Shown here piece after piece: positions 24,347-32,458 of a DNA stretch of 64,000 nucleotides. Source of the stretch: Rhizobium sp. RU36D (GTDB taxonomy: Bacteria; Pseudomonadota; Alphaproteobacteria; Rhizobiales; Rhizobiaceae); assembly GCF_900176345.1 (NCBI RefSeq), contig NZ_FWXU01000021.1, forward strand, positions 46,860 through 110,859, read 5' to 3'. The notes below the pieces were generated by a model, which had not been told where the DNA came from, ran no database searches, and was given only the letters and a program-made list of their open reading frames with translations. The first letter of the stretch is position 1, and each line of letters opens with the position of its first letter. The position numbers and the translations under genes were made by a program.

Positions 24347-26767
24347 TTACCCCGTCACGCCGAGCGACTTTGCGGCTTCCCAGTTGCGCCAGAAGTCATG
24401 CGGCATCTGGATATGGGTGGAGCCCAGGAAGCTGAAGGCGTCGTTGACGGCGTTGGAGAAGCAGGGGACGCTGCCGACATTGGGGCTTTCGCCGACCCCC
24501 TTGGCGCCGATCGGGTGATGCGGCGATGGGGTTACGGTGTGATCCGTTTCCCAACGGGGTGTTTCCACGGCGGTCGGGATGAAGAAGTCCATGAAGGACC
24601 CGCCCATCACATTGCCCGAATTGTCGTAGCGGATCTCCTGGCCCATCGCGATGGCAAAGCCTTCGGTGAGGCCGCCATGCACCTGGCCCTCGATGATCAT
24701 CGGGTTGATGCGGGTGCCGCAATCATCGAGCGCGTAGAAGCGCCTGACCTTGTAGACCCCGGTATCGACATCGATGTCCATGACGCAGAAATAGGCGCCG
24801 AAGGGATAGGTCATGTTCGGCGGATCGTAATAGCTGACCGCCTCAAGCCCCGGCTCCATGCCCGGCGGCACGCTATTATAGGCCGCCCAGCAGATCTCCT
24901 TCATCGACTTGAACTTTTCCGGCAGGCCCTTCACCCGGAAACCGTCGACATCCCATTCCAGGTCGTCTTCGTGCACCTCCAGCATATAGGCGGCGATCAT
25001 CTGCGCCTTGGCCCTGATCTTGCGGGCGGCGAGCGCGATGGCCGCACCCGCGACCGGGGTGGAGCGGGATCCATAGGTGCCGAGACCATAGGGCGCGGTG
25101 TCGGTATTGCCCTCCTCCACCATGATGTCATCGGCGGGAATGCCGATTTCGGTGGCGATGATCTGCGCCCAGGTCGTCTCATGCCCCTGGCCCTGGCTCT
25201 TCGTGCCCATGCGAGCAATACCGGCGCCGGTGGGATGCAGTCGGATTTCGCAGCTGTCGAACATGGCGATACCCAGGATATCGCAGTTCTTCGACGGGCC
25301 GGCACCGACGATTTCGGTGAAGAAGGAGGTGCCGATGCCCATGATCTCGCGGGTTTCGCCGCGCTTGAAGGCCTCGCGCTTTTCCGCCTGCTCGCGGCGC
25401 AGGCCGGCATAGTCGATGGTCTCCATCGCCTTCTTCATGGCCGTATGGTAGTCGCCCGAGTCATATTCCCAGCCAAGGGCGGAATGATAGGGAAACTGCT
25501 CGGCCTTGATGAAGTTCTTCAGCCGCAGTTCGGCGGGGTCCATCTCCAGCTTCTGGGCGAGGATATCCATGGCCCGCTCGATGCAATAGGCCGCTTCCGT
25601 CACCCGGAAGGAGCAGCGATAGGCAACGCCGCCCGGCGCCTTGTTGGTATAGACGCCATCCACGGCCAGATGCGCGACCGGGAAGTCATAGGAACCGGTG
25701 ACGATGTTCATGAAGCCCGCCGGCCATTTCGACGGGTCGGCGCAGGCGTCAAAAGCGCCGTGGTCGGCCAGAACATGGACGCGCAGGCCCGTGACCTTGC
25801 CTTCCTTCGTGGCGGCGATTTCCGTCGTCATGTGGTAATCGCGGGCGAAGGAGGTGGTGGTGAGGTTTTCCATGCGGTCTTCGACCCACTTCACCGGCTT
25901 GCCTGTCACGATGGAGGCCACCGCGGCGCAGATATAGCCGGGATAGGCGCCGACCTTGTTGCCGAAACCGCCGCCAATATCAGGCGCGATCACATGGATC
26001 TTGTGCTCGGGGATCTTCGAGATCAGCGCCACGACCGTGCGGATGACATGCGGCGCCTGGAAGGTGCCCCAGATGGTCAATTCGCCCTTGATCTTGTCGA
26101 AGGAGCAGACGCACTGGCAGGTTTCCAACGGCGACGGATGGGTGCGGTGATAGGAGATCATTTCCTTGATCTTCACCTCCGCCTTGTCGAAGGCGATGTC
26201 GGTCATCTCCTTGTCGCCGACCTTCCATTCGAAGATGTGGTTGTGGTGCTTGCGGGGGCCATGGGCGCCCACCGTCTTGCCAGCCAGGTCCTCGCGCAGC
26301 ACAGGTGCATCGGCGTTCATGGCCGTGAAGGGATCAACCAGAACCGGCAGGGCCTCATATTCCACCTCGACGGCGGCGATGCCGTCATCGGCAGCGTAGC
26401 GGTTGGTGGCAACGACGAAGGCAACTTCCTGGTTCTGGAACAGCACCTTGCCATCGGCCAGCACCATCTGCACATCGCCAGCGAGCGTCGGCATCCAGGC
26501 GAGATTGACGGTCTTCAGGGTCTCGGCGGTGATGACGGCGAGAACGCCCGGCACCTTCAGCGCCTTTTCCGTATTGATCGAAACGATACGCGCATGGGCA
26601 TGGGGCGAGCGGACGAAATCGCCGTGCAGCATGCCGGGCAGCTTCACGTCATCGACGTAATTGCCCTTGCCCTGGGTGAACCTGATATCCTCGACGCGCT
26701 TGCGCTTGCAGCCCATGCCTTCAAGACGGGCTTCCCTCTGTTCCCGCGTGGGAGTCATGTCGTTCAT
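24347..26767 (-). CDS. coxL: Aerobic carbon monoxide dehydrogenase large subunit, form I
   Basis: The 806-residue molybdenum-copper subunit that oxidises CO to CO2. The active-site loop AYRCSFR is at residues 382-388, with C385 the copper ligand. This motif marks true form I CO dehydrogenase; form II enzymes have AYRGAGR. PDIGGGFGNK (262-271) and IGAKGVGESPN near the C-terminus, carrying the catalytic Glu, are cofactor contacts of the xanthine oxidase family. Length and residue spacing match the Oligotropha subunit closely. The ATG at 26767 overlaps the coxS stop by 4 bp. Confidence 0.97.
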   Translation of the reverse strand: MNDMTPTREQREARLEGMGCKRKRVEDIRFTQGKGNYVDDVKLPGMLHGDFVRSPHAHARIVSINTEKALKVPGVLAVITAETLKTVNLAWMPTLAGDVQMVLADGKVLFQNQEVAFVVATNRYAADDGIAAVEVEYEALPVLVDPFTAMNADAPVLREDLAGKTVGAHGPRKHHNHIFEWKVGDKEMTDIAFDKAEVKIKEMISYHRTHPSPLETCQCVCSFDKIKGELTIWGTFQAPHVIRTVVALISKIPEHKIHVIAPDIGGGFGNKVGAYPGYICAAVASIVTGKPVKWVEDRMENLTTTSFARDYHMTTEIAATKEGKVTGLRVHVLADHGAFDACADPSKWPAGFMNIVTGSYDFPVAHLAVDGVYTNKAPGGVAYRCSFRVTEAAYCIERAMDILAQKLEMDPAELRLKNFIKAEQFPYHSALGWEYDSGDYHTAMKKAMETIDYAGLRREQAEKREAFKRGETREIMGIGTSFFTEIVGAGPSKNCDILGIAMFDSCEIRLHPTGAGIARMGTKSQGQGHETTWAQIIATEIGIPADDIMVEEGNTDTAPYGLGTYGSRSTPVAGAAIALAARKIRAKAQMIAAYMLEVHEDDLEWDVDGFRVKGLPEKFKSMKEICWAAYNSVPPGMEPGLEAVSYYDPPNMTYPFGAYFCVMDIDVDTGVYKVRRFYALDDCGTRINPMIIEGQVHGGLTEGFAIAMGQEIRYDNSGNVMGGSFMDFFIPTAVETPRWETDHTVTPSPHHPIGAKGVGESPNVGSVPCFSNAVNDAFSFLGSTHIQMPHDFWRNWEAAKSLGVTG

Positions 26768-27264
26768 TCTGCTGCCTCCTGGAACTCGGTGCCGTTGATC
26801 TTGGCGGCGGCGTATTGGATTGCCTTGACGATGTTCTGGTAGCCGGTGCAGCGACAGAGATTGCCGGCAATGCCGAAGCGGATTTCCTCTTCGGTCGGGT
26901 TGGGGTTTTCCTGCAGCAGGCGATGGGCGCGCACGATCATGCCGGGCGTGCAATAGCCACATTGCAGGCCATGCATCTGGCGGAAGCCTTCCTGCAGGGC
27001 AGACAGCGTGCCATCGGCATTGGCCACGCCCTCGATTGTCATGATCTCGGCGCCATTGGCCTGGACGGCGAACATGGTGCAGCTCTTGACCGACTTGCCG
27101 TTGATATCGACCGTGCAGGCGCCGCAATGGCTGGTTTCGCAGCCGATATGGGCACCGGTCAGGTTCAGGTTTTCGCGGATGAAATGAATGAGCAGGGTGC
27201 GGGGCTCGACGAGGCCTTCGACCTCCTCACCATTCACGCGGATCGTCACATGGGTCTTTGCCAT
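26764..27264 (-). CDS. coxS: Carbon monoxide dehydrogenase small subunit, 2Fe-2S
   Basis: A 166-residue iron-sulfur subunit. The plant-type cluster ligands are C42, C47, C50 and C62 (GCETSHCGAC and SC). The second cluster ligands are C102, C105, C137 and C139 (QCGYCTPG and CRCTGY). It passes electrons from the Mo-Cu site to FAD on CoxM. It sits between coxM (14-bp gap) and coxL (overlap) in the standard M-S-L order. Confidence 0.97.
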   Translation of the reverse strand: MAKTHVTIRVNGEEVEGLVEPRTLLIHFIRENLNLTGAHIGCETSHCGACTVDINGKSVKSCTMFAVQANGAEIMTIEGVANADGTLSALQEGFRQMHGLQCGYCTPGMIVRAHRLLQENPNPTEEEIRFGIAGNLCRCTGYQNIVKAIQYAAAKINGTEFQEAAE

Positions 27265-27278
27265 GATAGCTTTCCTCC

Positions 27279-28145
27279 TCAGGATGCGGCGCGGGCGGCG
27301 GCGCGCTTCAGCGCCCGGGCCACCATGATGCCGCCGACATGGGTGCGATATTCCGACGTGCCGCGGGCATCCGCGGCCGGGTTCATGATGGCGCGAGCGG
27401 CTTCAACGGCTGCCGCAATCGCCTGATCATCCAGGCTGGTGCCAACAACCGCCGCTGCCGCGTCTTCTGCCAGCAAGGGTGTTTCGGAGAGATTGGTGAG
27501 CGCGATGGAACAGGTGGCCACCTTGCCGCCCGCCATGGTCAGCGTCACCGCCGCGGCGGCGGTCGCATAGTCACCCACCTTGCGCTTCAGCTTCTCATAG
27601 GCATAGCCGTGCCCTTGCGCAGGCAGCGGAATGGACACGGCGCTCAGGATTTCACCGGGCTCGAGCGCGGTGAAATAGGCGCCCTGGTAGAACTCGGAGG
27701 CCGGAACGTCGCGGGCGCCATCAGGGCCCTCAAGGCGGTAGGAGGCGCCCAGCGCCATCATGACAGCCGGCATGTCATTGCCCGGATCGCCATTGGCGAC
27801 ATTGCCGCCAAGCGTGCCCATGTAGCGGACCTGCGGATCGGCAATCAGCAGCGCCGTTTCCCGCAGCAGCGGCAGATGCGAGGCGATGTCTGCGGACGCG
27901 ATGATGTCGCTCTGCGTCGTCATCGCACCGATCACCAGCGCATCGCCGTCGCGACAGATGCCCTTGAGGCTATCGATGGCGCTGAGGTCTACAAGGTGTT
28001 CAGGGGTCGCGAAACGCAGCTTCATCATTGGAATGAGGCTGTGGCCACCGGCCAGGGGCCGCGCCTCGTCGCCGAAATCAGCCAACAGCTTCACGGCGTC
28101 GGCCAGCGAAGCGGGCCGATGGTATTCGAATTCGCCTGGTATCAT
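27279..28145 (-). CDS. coxM: Carbon monoxide dehydrogenase medium subunit, FAD-binding
   Basis: A 288-residue flavoprotein subunit. FAD motifs are AGGHS at 32-36 and TLGGNVANGDP at 111-121. The ATG at 28145 has GGGAGGAG just upstream, while the longer frame to 28178 has no such site. It is the first structural gene of the operon and lies behind a 159-bp gap holding a 12-bp direct repeat likely to be a regulator target. Confidence 0.96.
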   Translation of the reverse strand: MIPGEFEYHRPASLADAVKLLADFGDEARPLAGGHSLIPMMKLRFATPEHLVDLSAIDSLKGICRDGDALVIGAMTTQSDIIASADIASHLPLLRETALLIADPQVRYMGTLGGNVANGDPGNDMPAVMMALGASYRLEGPDGARDVPASEFYQGAYFTALEPGEILSAVSIPLPAQGHGYAYEKLKRKVGDYATAAAAVTLTMAGGKVATCSIALTNLSETPLLAEDAAAAVVGTSLDDQAIAAAVEAARAIMNPAADARGTSEYRTHVGGIMVARALKRAAARAAS

Positions 28146-28257
28146 GGTCTCCTCCCATTCGTCGGTCTGGCGGGACACGAGCGATGCGGAAGGGTGTTCC
28201 GACTGTTTTTTCCGCGCAAGCCGCGAGCGGGCAGAGCCGCACGAGGACCGGATTTTC

Positions 28258-28290
28258 GCACGAATTGCGGTCGCGTCAGCACGAATTGCG
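28258..28290. promoter_or_regulatory. Tandem 12-bp direct repeat upstream of coxM, candidate LytTR (CoxC) site
   Basis: GCACGAATTGCG occurs at 28258-28269 and, identically, at 28279-28290, a start-to-start period of 21 bp, two helical turns. LytTR regulators such as AgrA bind short direct repeats at about this spacing. A partial third copy (GCACGA) begins at 28239. The gap is the coxM promoter region, and the next upstream gene encodes CoxC with a LytTR domain. Binding is inference. Confidence 0.65.
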
Positions 28291-28304
28291 TCAGGAATTC
28301 TGAC
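28290..28304. promoter_or_regulatory. Palindrome GTCAG-N5-CTGAC between coxC and coxM
   Basis: GTCAGGAATTCTGAC has perfect 5-bp arms and touches the coxC stop codon on one side and the direct repeat on the other. It could be a second operator half-site or the base of a small hairpin ending coxC. There is no T run. Confidence 0.35.
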
Positions 28305-29534
28305 TTATGGGCGCCCGGCCATGCTGCGGACGAGGCCGAGACGTGCCTTGACCTCGGCGATCTTGGCACGGCTGACGGGCACGAGATGAGCCACCTGTCC
28401 GCCGAGCTCCAGGATCGCGCCGTCACCCTCCTTGCGCATCAGGGTCACATGGGGCAAGGCGACGATATGGCTGCGATGCACCCGGGCGAAGAGTTCGGGA
28501 TCGAGCCGCGATTCGGCTTCGGAAATGGACCAGGAACAGATGCGCTCGCGCTGGCCGTCATGCACCAGGGTGTAATGAGCGTCAGCGCGGATGCTCCTGA
28601 TATCGGCGACATCGATCAGGTGCGTGCCGTCAGCGCTGGAGACCGGGATTCGCGAGGCTGGCTGCTGCCGTGGCGCGCCTATGCCGCCCAGCGGAGCGCT
28701 GCGACTGAAACCGCCGGCCTGGGGCGTCGGCGCCGGTACTGCGTTTTCCGGCGGAGGCTCCATCATCTCTGGGGCACCTGGAGGTTCCGCGAACAAACCG
28801 GGCGCCGCCGCGGGCTGCTGTTTCTGGCGCGGTTCCGGCACAAGAAACAGCAAGAAGCCCGCGGCAATGACGAAACAGAGGAGCGCCACCACCAGCGACA
28901 AGACCTGTGCGGAAGCCACCAGGCCGGCGGCATCGTGCCCGGCGCCGTCCATGGCTTCGAACTGCATGCCATACATGGCCGTGTAGTGCATGCCCGAGAC
29001 GGCGATGCCGAAGGCGACAGCGCTCAGCACCAGCCGCATGCCGCCCTGGCGGGCGAGGTAAATCCGCAGGCCGCCATAGGCCGAGAGGATGGCGATCAGA
29101 GCCGACAGCAGGATCATATCCGTGCGATGAACGATGTGAAACGGACCGACCAGCGCATGCACGCCGACATAATGCATCGACACAATGCCCGCGCCGAGCA
29201 GGAGCGCCGAGGCCGGCAGCCGCAAGCCCGTGGTCTCGCCAATGCTGACGAAATAGAGCGACACGCCGACGACGAGCGCGCAAATGAGGAATGACACGAT
29301 GGTGGGAAGTACCAAATAGACCGCCTCACCGGGGATGGGGGCTGCCAGCATGCCGACGAAATGCATGGTCCAGATGCCGACGGCCAAGAAAGCAGCCGCC
29401 CCGGCTAGCAGCACGCGACGCGGCAGCCCGGGCGTTCCCCTGATGCGCGCGGCGAGGCCGAACCCGGTATAGCCGCCCAGAATGGCGACGACGACCGAAA
29501 GCGCCACGAGATATGGATCGTGCCCTGCAAACAT
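28305..29534 (-). CDS. coxC: CoxC, MHYT membrane sensor fused to LytTR DNA-binding domain
   Basis: A 409-residue membrane-bound regulator. Seven hydrophobic segments carry three MHYT-type motifs: MHFVGM near residue 57, MHYVGV near 120 and MHYTAM near 182. These are proposed to bind copper and sense gas ligands. A Pro/Ala linker (residues 235-300) leads to a C-terminal LytTR domain (HTLID through VHRSHIVALPHVTLMRKEGDGA). This two-part architecture is that of CoxC and CoxH in Oligotropha. It lies directly upstream of coxM on the same strand and has its own promoter. Confidence 0.88.
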   Translation of the reverse strand: MFAGHDPYLVALSVVVAILGGYTGFGLAARIRGTPGLPRRVLLAGAAAFLAVGIWTMHFVGMLAAPIPGEAVYLVLPTIVSFLICALVVGVSLYFVSIGETTGLRLPASALLLGAGIVSMHYVGVHALVGPFHIVHRTDMILLSALIAILSAYGGLRIYLARQGGMRLVLSAVAFGIAVSGMHYTAMYGMQFEAMDGAGHDAAGLVASAQVLSLVVALLCFVIAAGFLLFLVPEPRQKQQPAAAPGLFAEPPGAPEMMEPPPENAVPAPTPQAGGFSRSAPLGGIGAPRQQPASRIPVSSADGTHLIDVADIRSIRADAHYTLVHDGQRERICSWSISEAESRLDPELFARVHRSHIVALPHVTLMRKEGDGAILELGGQVAHLVPVSRAKIAEVKARLGLVRSMAGRP

Positions 29535-29588
29535 GTCCGCTTGGCCGCAACCTCTCCTGCCAGGTCACGGCTTCTCCTCATGCGGGAG

Positions 29589-29616
29589 TTTATAAGGCGC
29601 GGTCGCGCTTTGACAA
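29589..29616 (-). promoter_or_regulatory. Sigma70-like promoter of coxC
   Basis: On the minus strand TTGTCA (29616-29611) and TATAAA (29594-29589) are separated by 16 bp, each one mismatch from consensus. The start of coxC is about 55 bp downstream. The spacer overlaps a GGCGC-GGTCGC stem-loop (29596-29630) that may also end pncB transcription. Confidence 0.55.
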
Positions 29617-29638
29617 GCGACCACGGCGCCGACAAATT

Positions 29639-30943
29639 TCAGACGAGCACGGCCTGCGCCACGCGATCCTTGGTGCCGAAGAAGTCAAGATAGCGCTGGA
29701 CTTCTGCCGGATCGCCCGTGGCCTTGTTGGGATTATCAGACAGTTTGACGGCCGGACGGCCATTGGCATCCTTGACCTTGCAGACGATCGAGATGGGATT
29801 GAGGCCTGCAATCTCCTGCGGCGCGCAACCGGCGAAATCATTGGTGAGATTGGTGCCCCAGCCAAAGCTCATGCGGACCCGGCCCTCGAAATGCCGGTAG
29901 GTGTCGATGATCGCATCAACATCGAGACCATCCGAGAAGATCAGCAGCTTCTGGCGGGGATCGCGTCCCATCTTCTTCCACCAGGCGATGATTTTCTCGC
30001 CACCTTCGATCGGCGGCGCGCTATCCGGCCTGAAGCCGGTCCAGTCAGCGACCCAGTCCGGGGCATCGCGCAGAAAGGCCGTGGTGCCGAAGGCATCCGG
30101 CAGCACGATCAACAGATTGCCGCCATAGAGCCGGTTCCAGTCCTGCAGCACCTTGTAGGGCGCAGCCGCCAGTTCGGCATCCGTGCGCGCCAAAGCGGCG
30201 GCCACCATCGGCAGTTCGTGGGCATTGGTGCCGACCGCTTCCAGGTCGGAATCCATAGCCAGGAGGACATTCGAGGTGCCGGTGAAGGCCGGACCGATGC
30301 CTTCCTTCAGCGCCTCGACACACCAGCGCTGCCACAGGAAGCTGTGGCGCCGTCGGGTGCCGAAATCCGAGATGCGCAGACCCGGCAGGTCTTTCAGACG
30401 CTCAACCTTTTCCCACATCTTGGCCTTGGCGCGGGCATAGAGCACATCCAGGGTGAAGAAGCCGAGGGAGCGCATCGCCGCCCGGCTGCGCAGCTCATTG
30501 ATGATGGCGAGGGCGGGAATTTCCCACAGTGTCGTCTCCATCCAGGTGCCGTGGAAGACGAGATTGTATTGGCCGTCCTGCTTGGTCAACTCGTATTCGG
30601 GCAGTTGCAGTGTAGACAGCCATGTCAGGAATTCCGGCTCGAAGATCTGGGCACGGCCGTAAAATGTATTACCGGCGAGCCAGATCATCTCCTTCTTGGA
30701 AAGCCGCAGCGAGCGGACGTGATCCAGTTGCTCGCGCAACGCGCCCTCGTCGATCTCATCTGCCAGACGAACGGAGCGGGTGCGGTTGATCAGCTCAAAG
30801 CTGGCATTGACCTTGGGATAGAGCTTCCAGATCATCTGCAGCATCAGGAGCTTGTAGAAATCCGTGTCGATCAGGCTTCTGATGATCGGATCCAGCTTCC
30901 AAGTGTGGTTGTAGACGCGCGATGCGATATCGGTCTTGGTCAT
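29639..30943 (-). CDS. pncB: Nicotinate phosphoribosyltransferase
   Basis: Makes nicotinate mononucleotide from nicotinate, PRPP and ATP in the Preiss-Handler NAD salvage route. It has 434 residues. TDFYKLLMLQMIW near the N-terminus and FGTRRRHS near residue 200, carrying the phosphorylated His, are family hallmarks, as are FTGTSNVLLA and FGWGTNLTND. The ATG at 30943 starts the homology, and the longer frame to 30988 is unsupported. It is apparently a single-gene unit. Confidence 0.96.
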   Translation of the reverse strand: MTKTDIASRVYNHTWKLDPIIRSLIDTDFYKLLMLQMIWKLYPKVNASFELINRTRSVRLADEIDEGALREQLDHVRSLRLSKKEMIWLAGNTFYGRAQIFEPEFLTWLSTLQLPEYELTKQDGQYNLVFHGTWMETTLWEIPALAIINELRSRAAMRSLGFFTLDVLYARAKAKMWEKVERLKDLPGLRISDFGTRRRHSFLWQRWCVEALKEGIGPAFTGTSNVLLAMDSDLEAVGTNAHELPMVAAALARTDAELAAAPYKVLQDWNRLYGGNLLIVLPDAFGTTAFLRDAPDWVADWTGFRPDSAPPIEGGEKIIAWWKKMGRDPRQKLLIFSDGLDVDAIIDTYRHFEGRVRMSFGWGTNLTNDFAGCAPQEIAGLNPISIVCKVKDANGRPAVKLSDNPNKATGDPAEVQRYLDFFGTKDRVAQAVLV

Positions 30944-31077
30944 CGAACCACTTTCCTGCGATCCGCGGCCCCGCGAAAAAGGCCGCAACTGATGCGGCCC
31001 AAATCACTTGTCGCCGCCCAAGCGGCAATCTTATGGGAAAAAGCGCCGGGGAAGTCCAGCCTTCGCAGCGCTCCAAA

Positions 31078-31374
31078 TTAGGGTCGGGCTGGCGTGGCCT
31101 GACCGGGCGTTGGTGCTGCAGACTGGTCTGCTGCCGGGCTCGGTGCAGTTGCCGTAGGAGGCTGGTTCGCTGGATTTTCAGGCGCGATGGAGTTGCCCCA
31201 CCATTCCACAGGGATCCAGAAAATCATTGCCAGCAGAAGTCCGCCAAGCAGCACGATCAACACGGGCTTTCCATAGGATCCCTGCCGCACTTCCGTTGGG
31301 GTCATCGGCTGTTGCCGCTGGCCAAAGGAGCGGCCTCGTTCTTCGTCTCGGGCGATATCGGTACGGCTCGGCAT
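31078..31374 (-). CDS. Small single-span membrane protein of unknown function
   Basis: A 98-residue protein with a charged cytoplasmic N-terminus (1-35), one membrane segment (VLIVLLGGLLLAMIFWIPVEW, abutting residue 38) and a Pro/Ala/Thr-rich periplasmic tail. A near-perfect ribosome site (AAGGAGGT) precedes the ATG, so I take it as a real gene. I recognise no domain. It lies between pncB and the dehydrogenase gene on the same strand. Confidence 0.75.
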   Translation of the reverse strand: MPSRTDIARDEERGRSFGQRQQPMTPTEVRQGSYGKPVLIVLLGGLLLAMIFWIPVEWWGNSIAPENPANQPPTATAPSPAADQSAAPTPGQATPARP

Positions 31375-31473
31375 GATGACCTCCTTCGTGTTCCGGGCGC
31401 GACCTCAGCGTGCGGTCGCATTCGGGAACACAACGAAGGCCGGGTATTTATGTTCCGAGGAACGCAGAGAACT

Positions 31474-32436
31474 TCAGTATCCGGTGGTGCGATCCACCAC
31501 GTGCTGGAGCTTTTCGCCACGCTCCAGGCGATCGATCTGTTCGGCTACATGGCGGAACAACGCCTTGACGTCAGAGGCCGCCGCAGCATGGGGCGTGATC
31601 ACCACATTGTCCATCCGCCAGAGCGGGCTGTCGCCGGATAGCGGCTCGACCTCAAAGACATCGAGCGAGGCTCCGCCGAGGGTGCCATCCTTCAGCGCTA
31701 CGAAGAGGTCGCCCTCGACCTGGCTGCCACCCCTGCCGGCATTGATGAAGATCGGTTTGCCGAGCGCGCCACCACGACGAAGTTTCGCAAAGAGGTCGCG
31801 GTTGTAGATGCCGCGCGTATTGTCTGTAAGCGGAAGCAGGCCGACGAGAATATCCGTCTGGCGCAGGAATTCATTGAGGCCGCTCTCGTCATAGGTCTGG
31901 ATGCTGCGCATGTTCTTGCGACGGCGCGACCAGCCAATGACGTTGAACCCCATCACCCGGAGCTTTGAAACCGCATCCTTGCCGAGAACGCCGAGGCCCA
32001 TGATGCCGACAGTCACATCACGCGCTTCCGGCTGGTTTTCCAACTCGTGCCAGAGCCGATCACGCTGCTGCACGGCATATTCCGGCATGCGCCTCAAATG
32101 CATGAGGCATTGCAGCACCACCCATTCGCTCATGCGGTCTGTCAGGCTGCGGTCGACGAAGCGGACGATCGGCAGATCCGGCAGTTCATAGGCGGTGAGG
32201 ATGTGATCGACGCCCGCACCGCCGGAAAAGATCACCTTTAGGTCCTTGGCGCGGGAGAACAGCGTCGGGTTCGGCTTCCAGACCACGGCATAGTTCACGC
32301 CCGAGAGGTCACGGCCCGCATTCTCATGGTCAGCCATATCGATGATCTTGCGACCGGGAAAAGCACCCTTCAGCGCCTGCACGACACTTGGACGGGGGAA
32401 CTTGAGGTCAAGGATGACGGGACTGAGGGCAGGCAT
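31474..32436 (-). CDS. D-isomer 2-hydroxyacid dehydrogenase (glyoxylate/hydroxypyruvate reductase A-like)
   Basis: A 320-residue NAD(P)-dependent dehydrogenase. The nucleotide loop is GIMGLGVLGKDAV near residue 144. The catalytic Arg lies in the substrate domain (FVDRSLTDRMSEW region) or NAGRGGSQ segment, and the catalytic His is in ITPHAAAAS. Length and the SGGAGVDHIL motif resemble GhrA. The substrate is inferred. It follows the yejF gene by 22 bp and may be read from the same message. Confidence 0.88.
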   Translation of the reverse strand: MPALSPVILDLKFPRPSVVQALKGAFPGRKIIDMADHENAGRDLSGVNYAVVWKPNPTLFSRAKDLKVIFSGGAGVDHILTAYELPDLPIVRFVDRSLTDRMSEWVVLQCLMHLRRMPEYAVQQRDRLWHELENQPEARDVTVGIMGLGVLGKDAVSKLRVMGFNVIGWSRRRKNMRSIQTYDESGLNEFLRQTDILVGLLPLTDNTRGIYNRDLFAKLRRGGALGKPIFINAGRGGSQVEGDLFVALKDGTLGGASLDVFEVEPLSGDSPLWRMDNVVITPHAAAASDVKALFRHVAEQIDRLERGEKLQHVVDRTTGY

Positions 32437-32458
32437 GGTTGCTCCGTGAAGGAAGGTG

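Noticed and set aside
24347..26767. CoxL as a form II (CO dehydrogenase-like) enzyme of unknown substrate
   Set aside because: The active-site motif is AYRCSFR with the copper-binding Cys, not AYRGAGR, and the maturation genes coxD, E, F and G are present.
24302..26842. 846-residue open frame on the plus strand opposite coxL
   Set aside because: It is an antisense shadow of a strongly supported gene, with His/Asp/Gly-rich composition typical of reverse reading of high-GC coding sequence.
29513..31081. 522-residue plus-strand frame opposite pncB
   Set aside because: Antisense shadow; no domain pattern, while pncB is intact on the minus strand.
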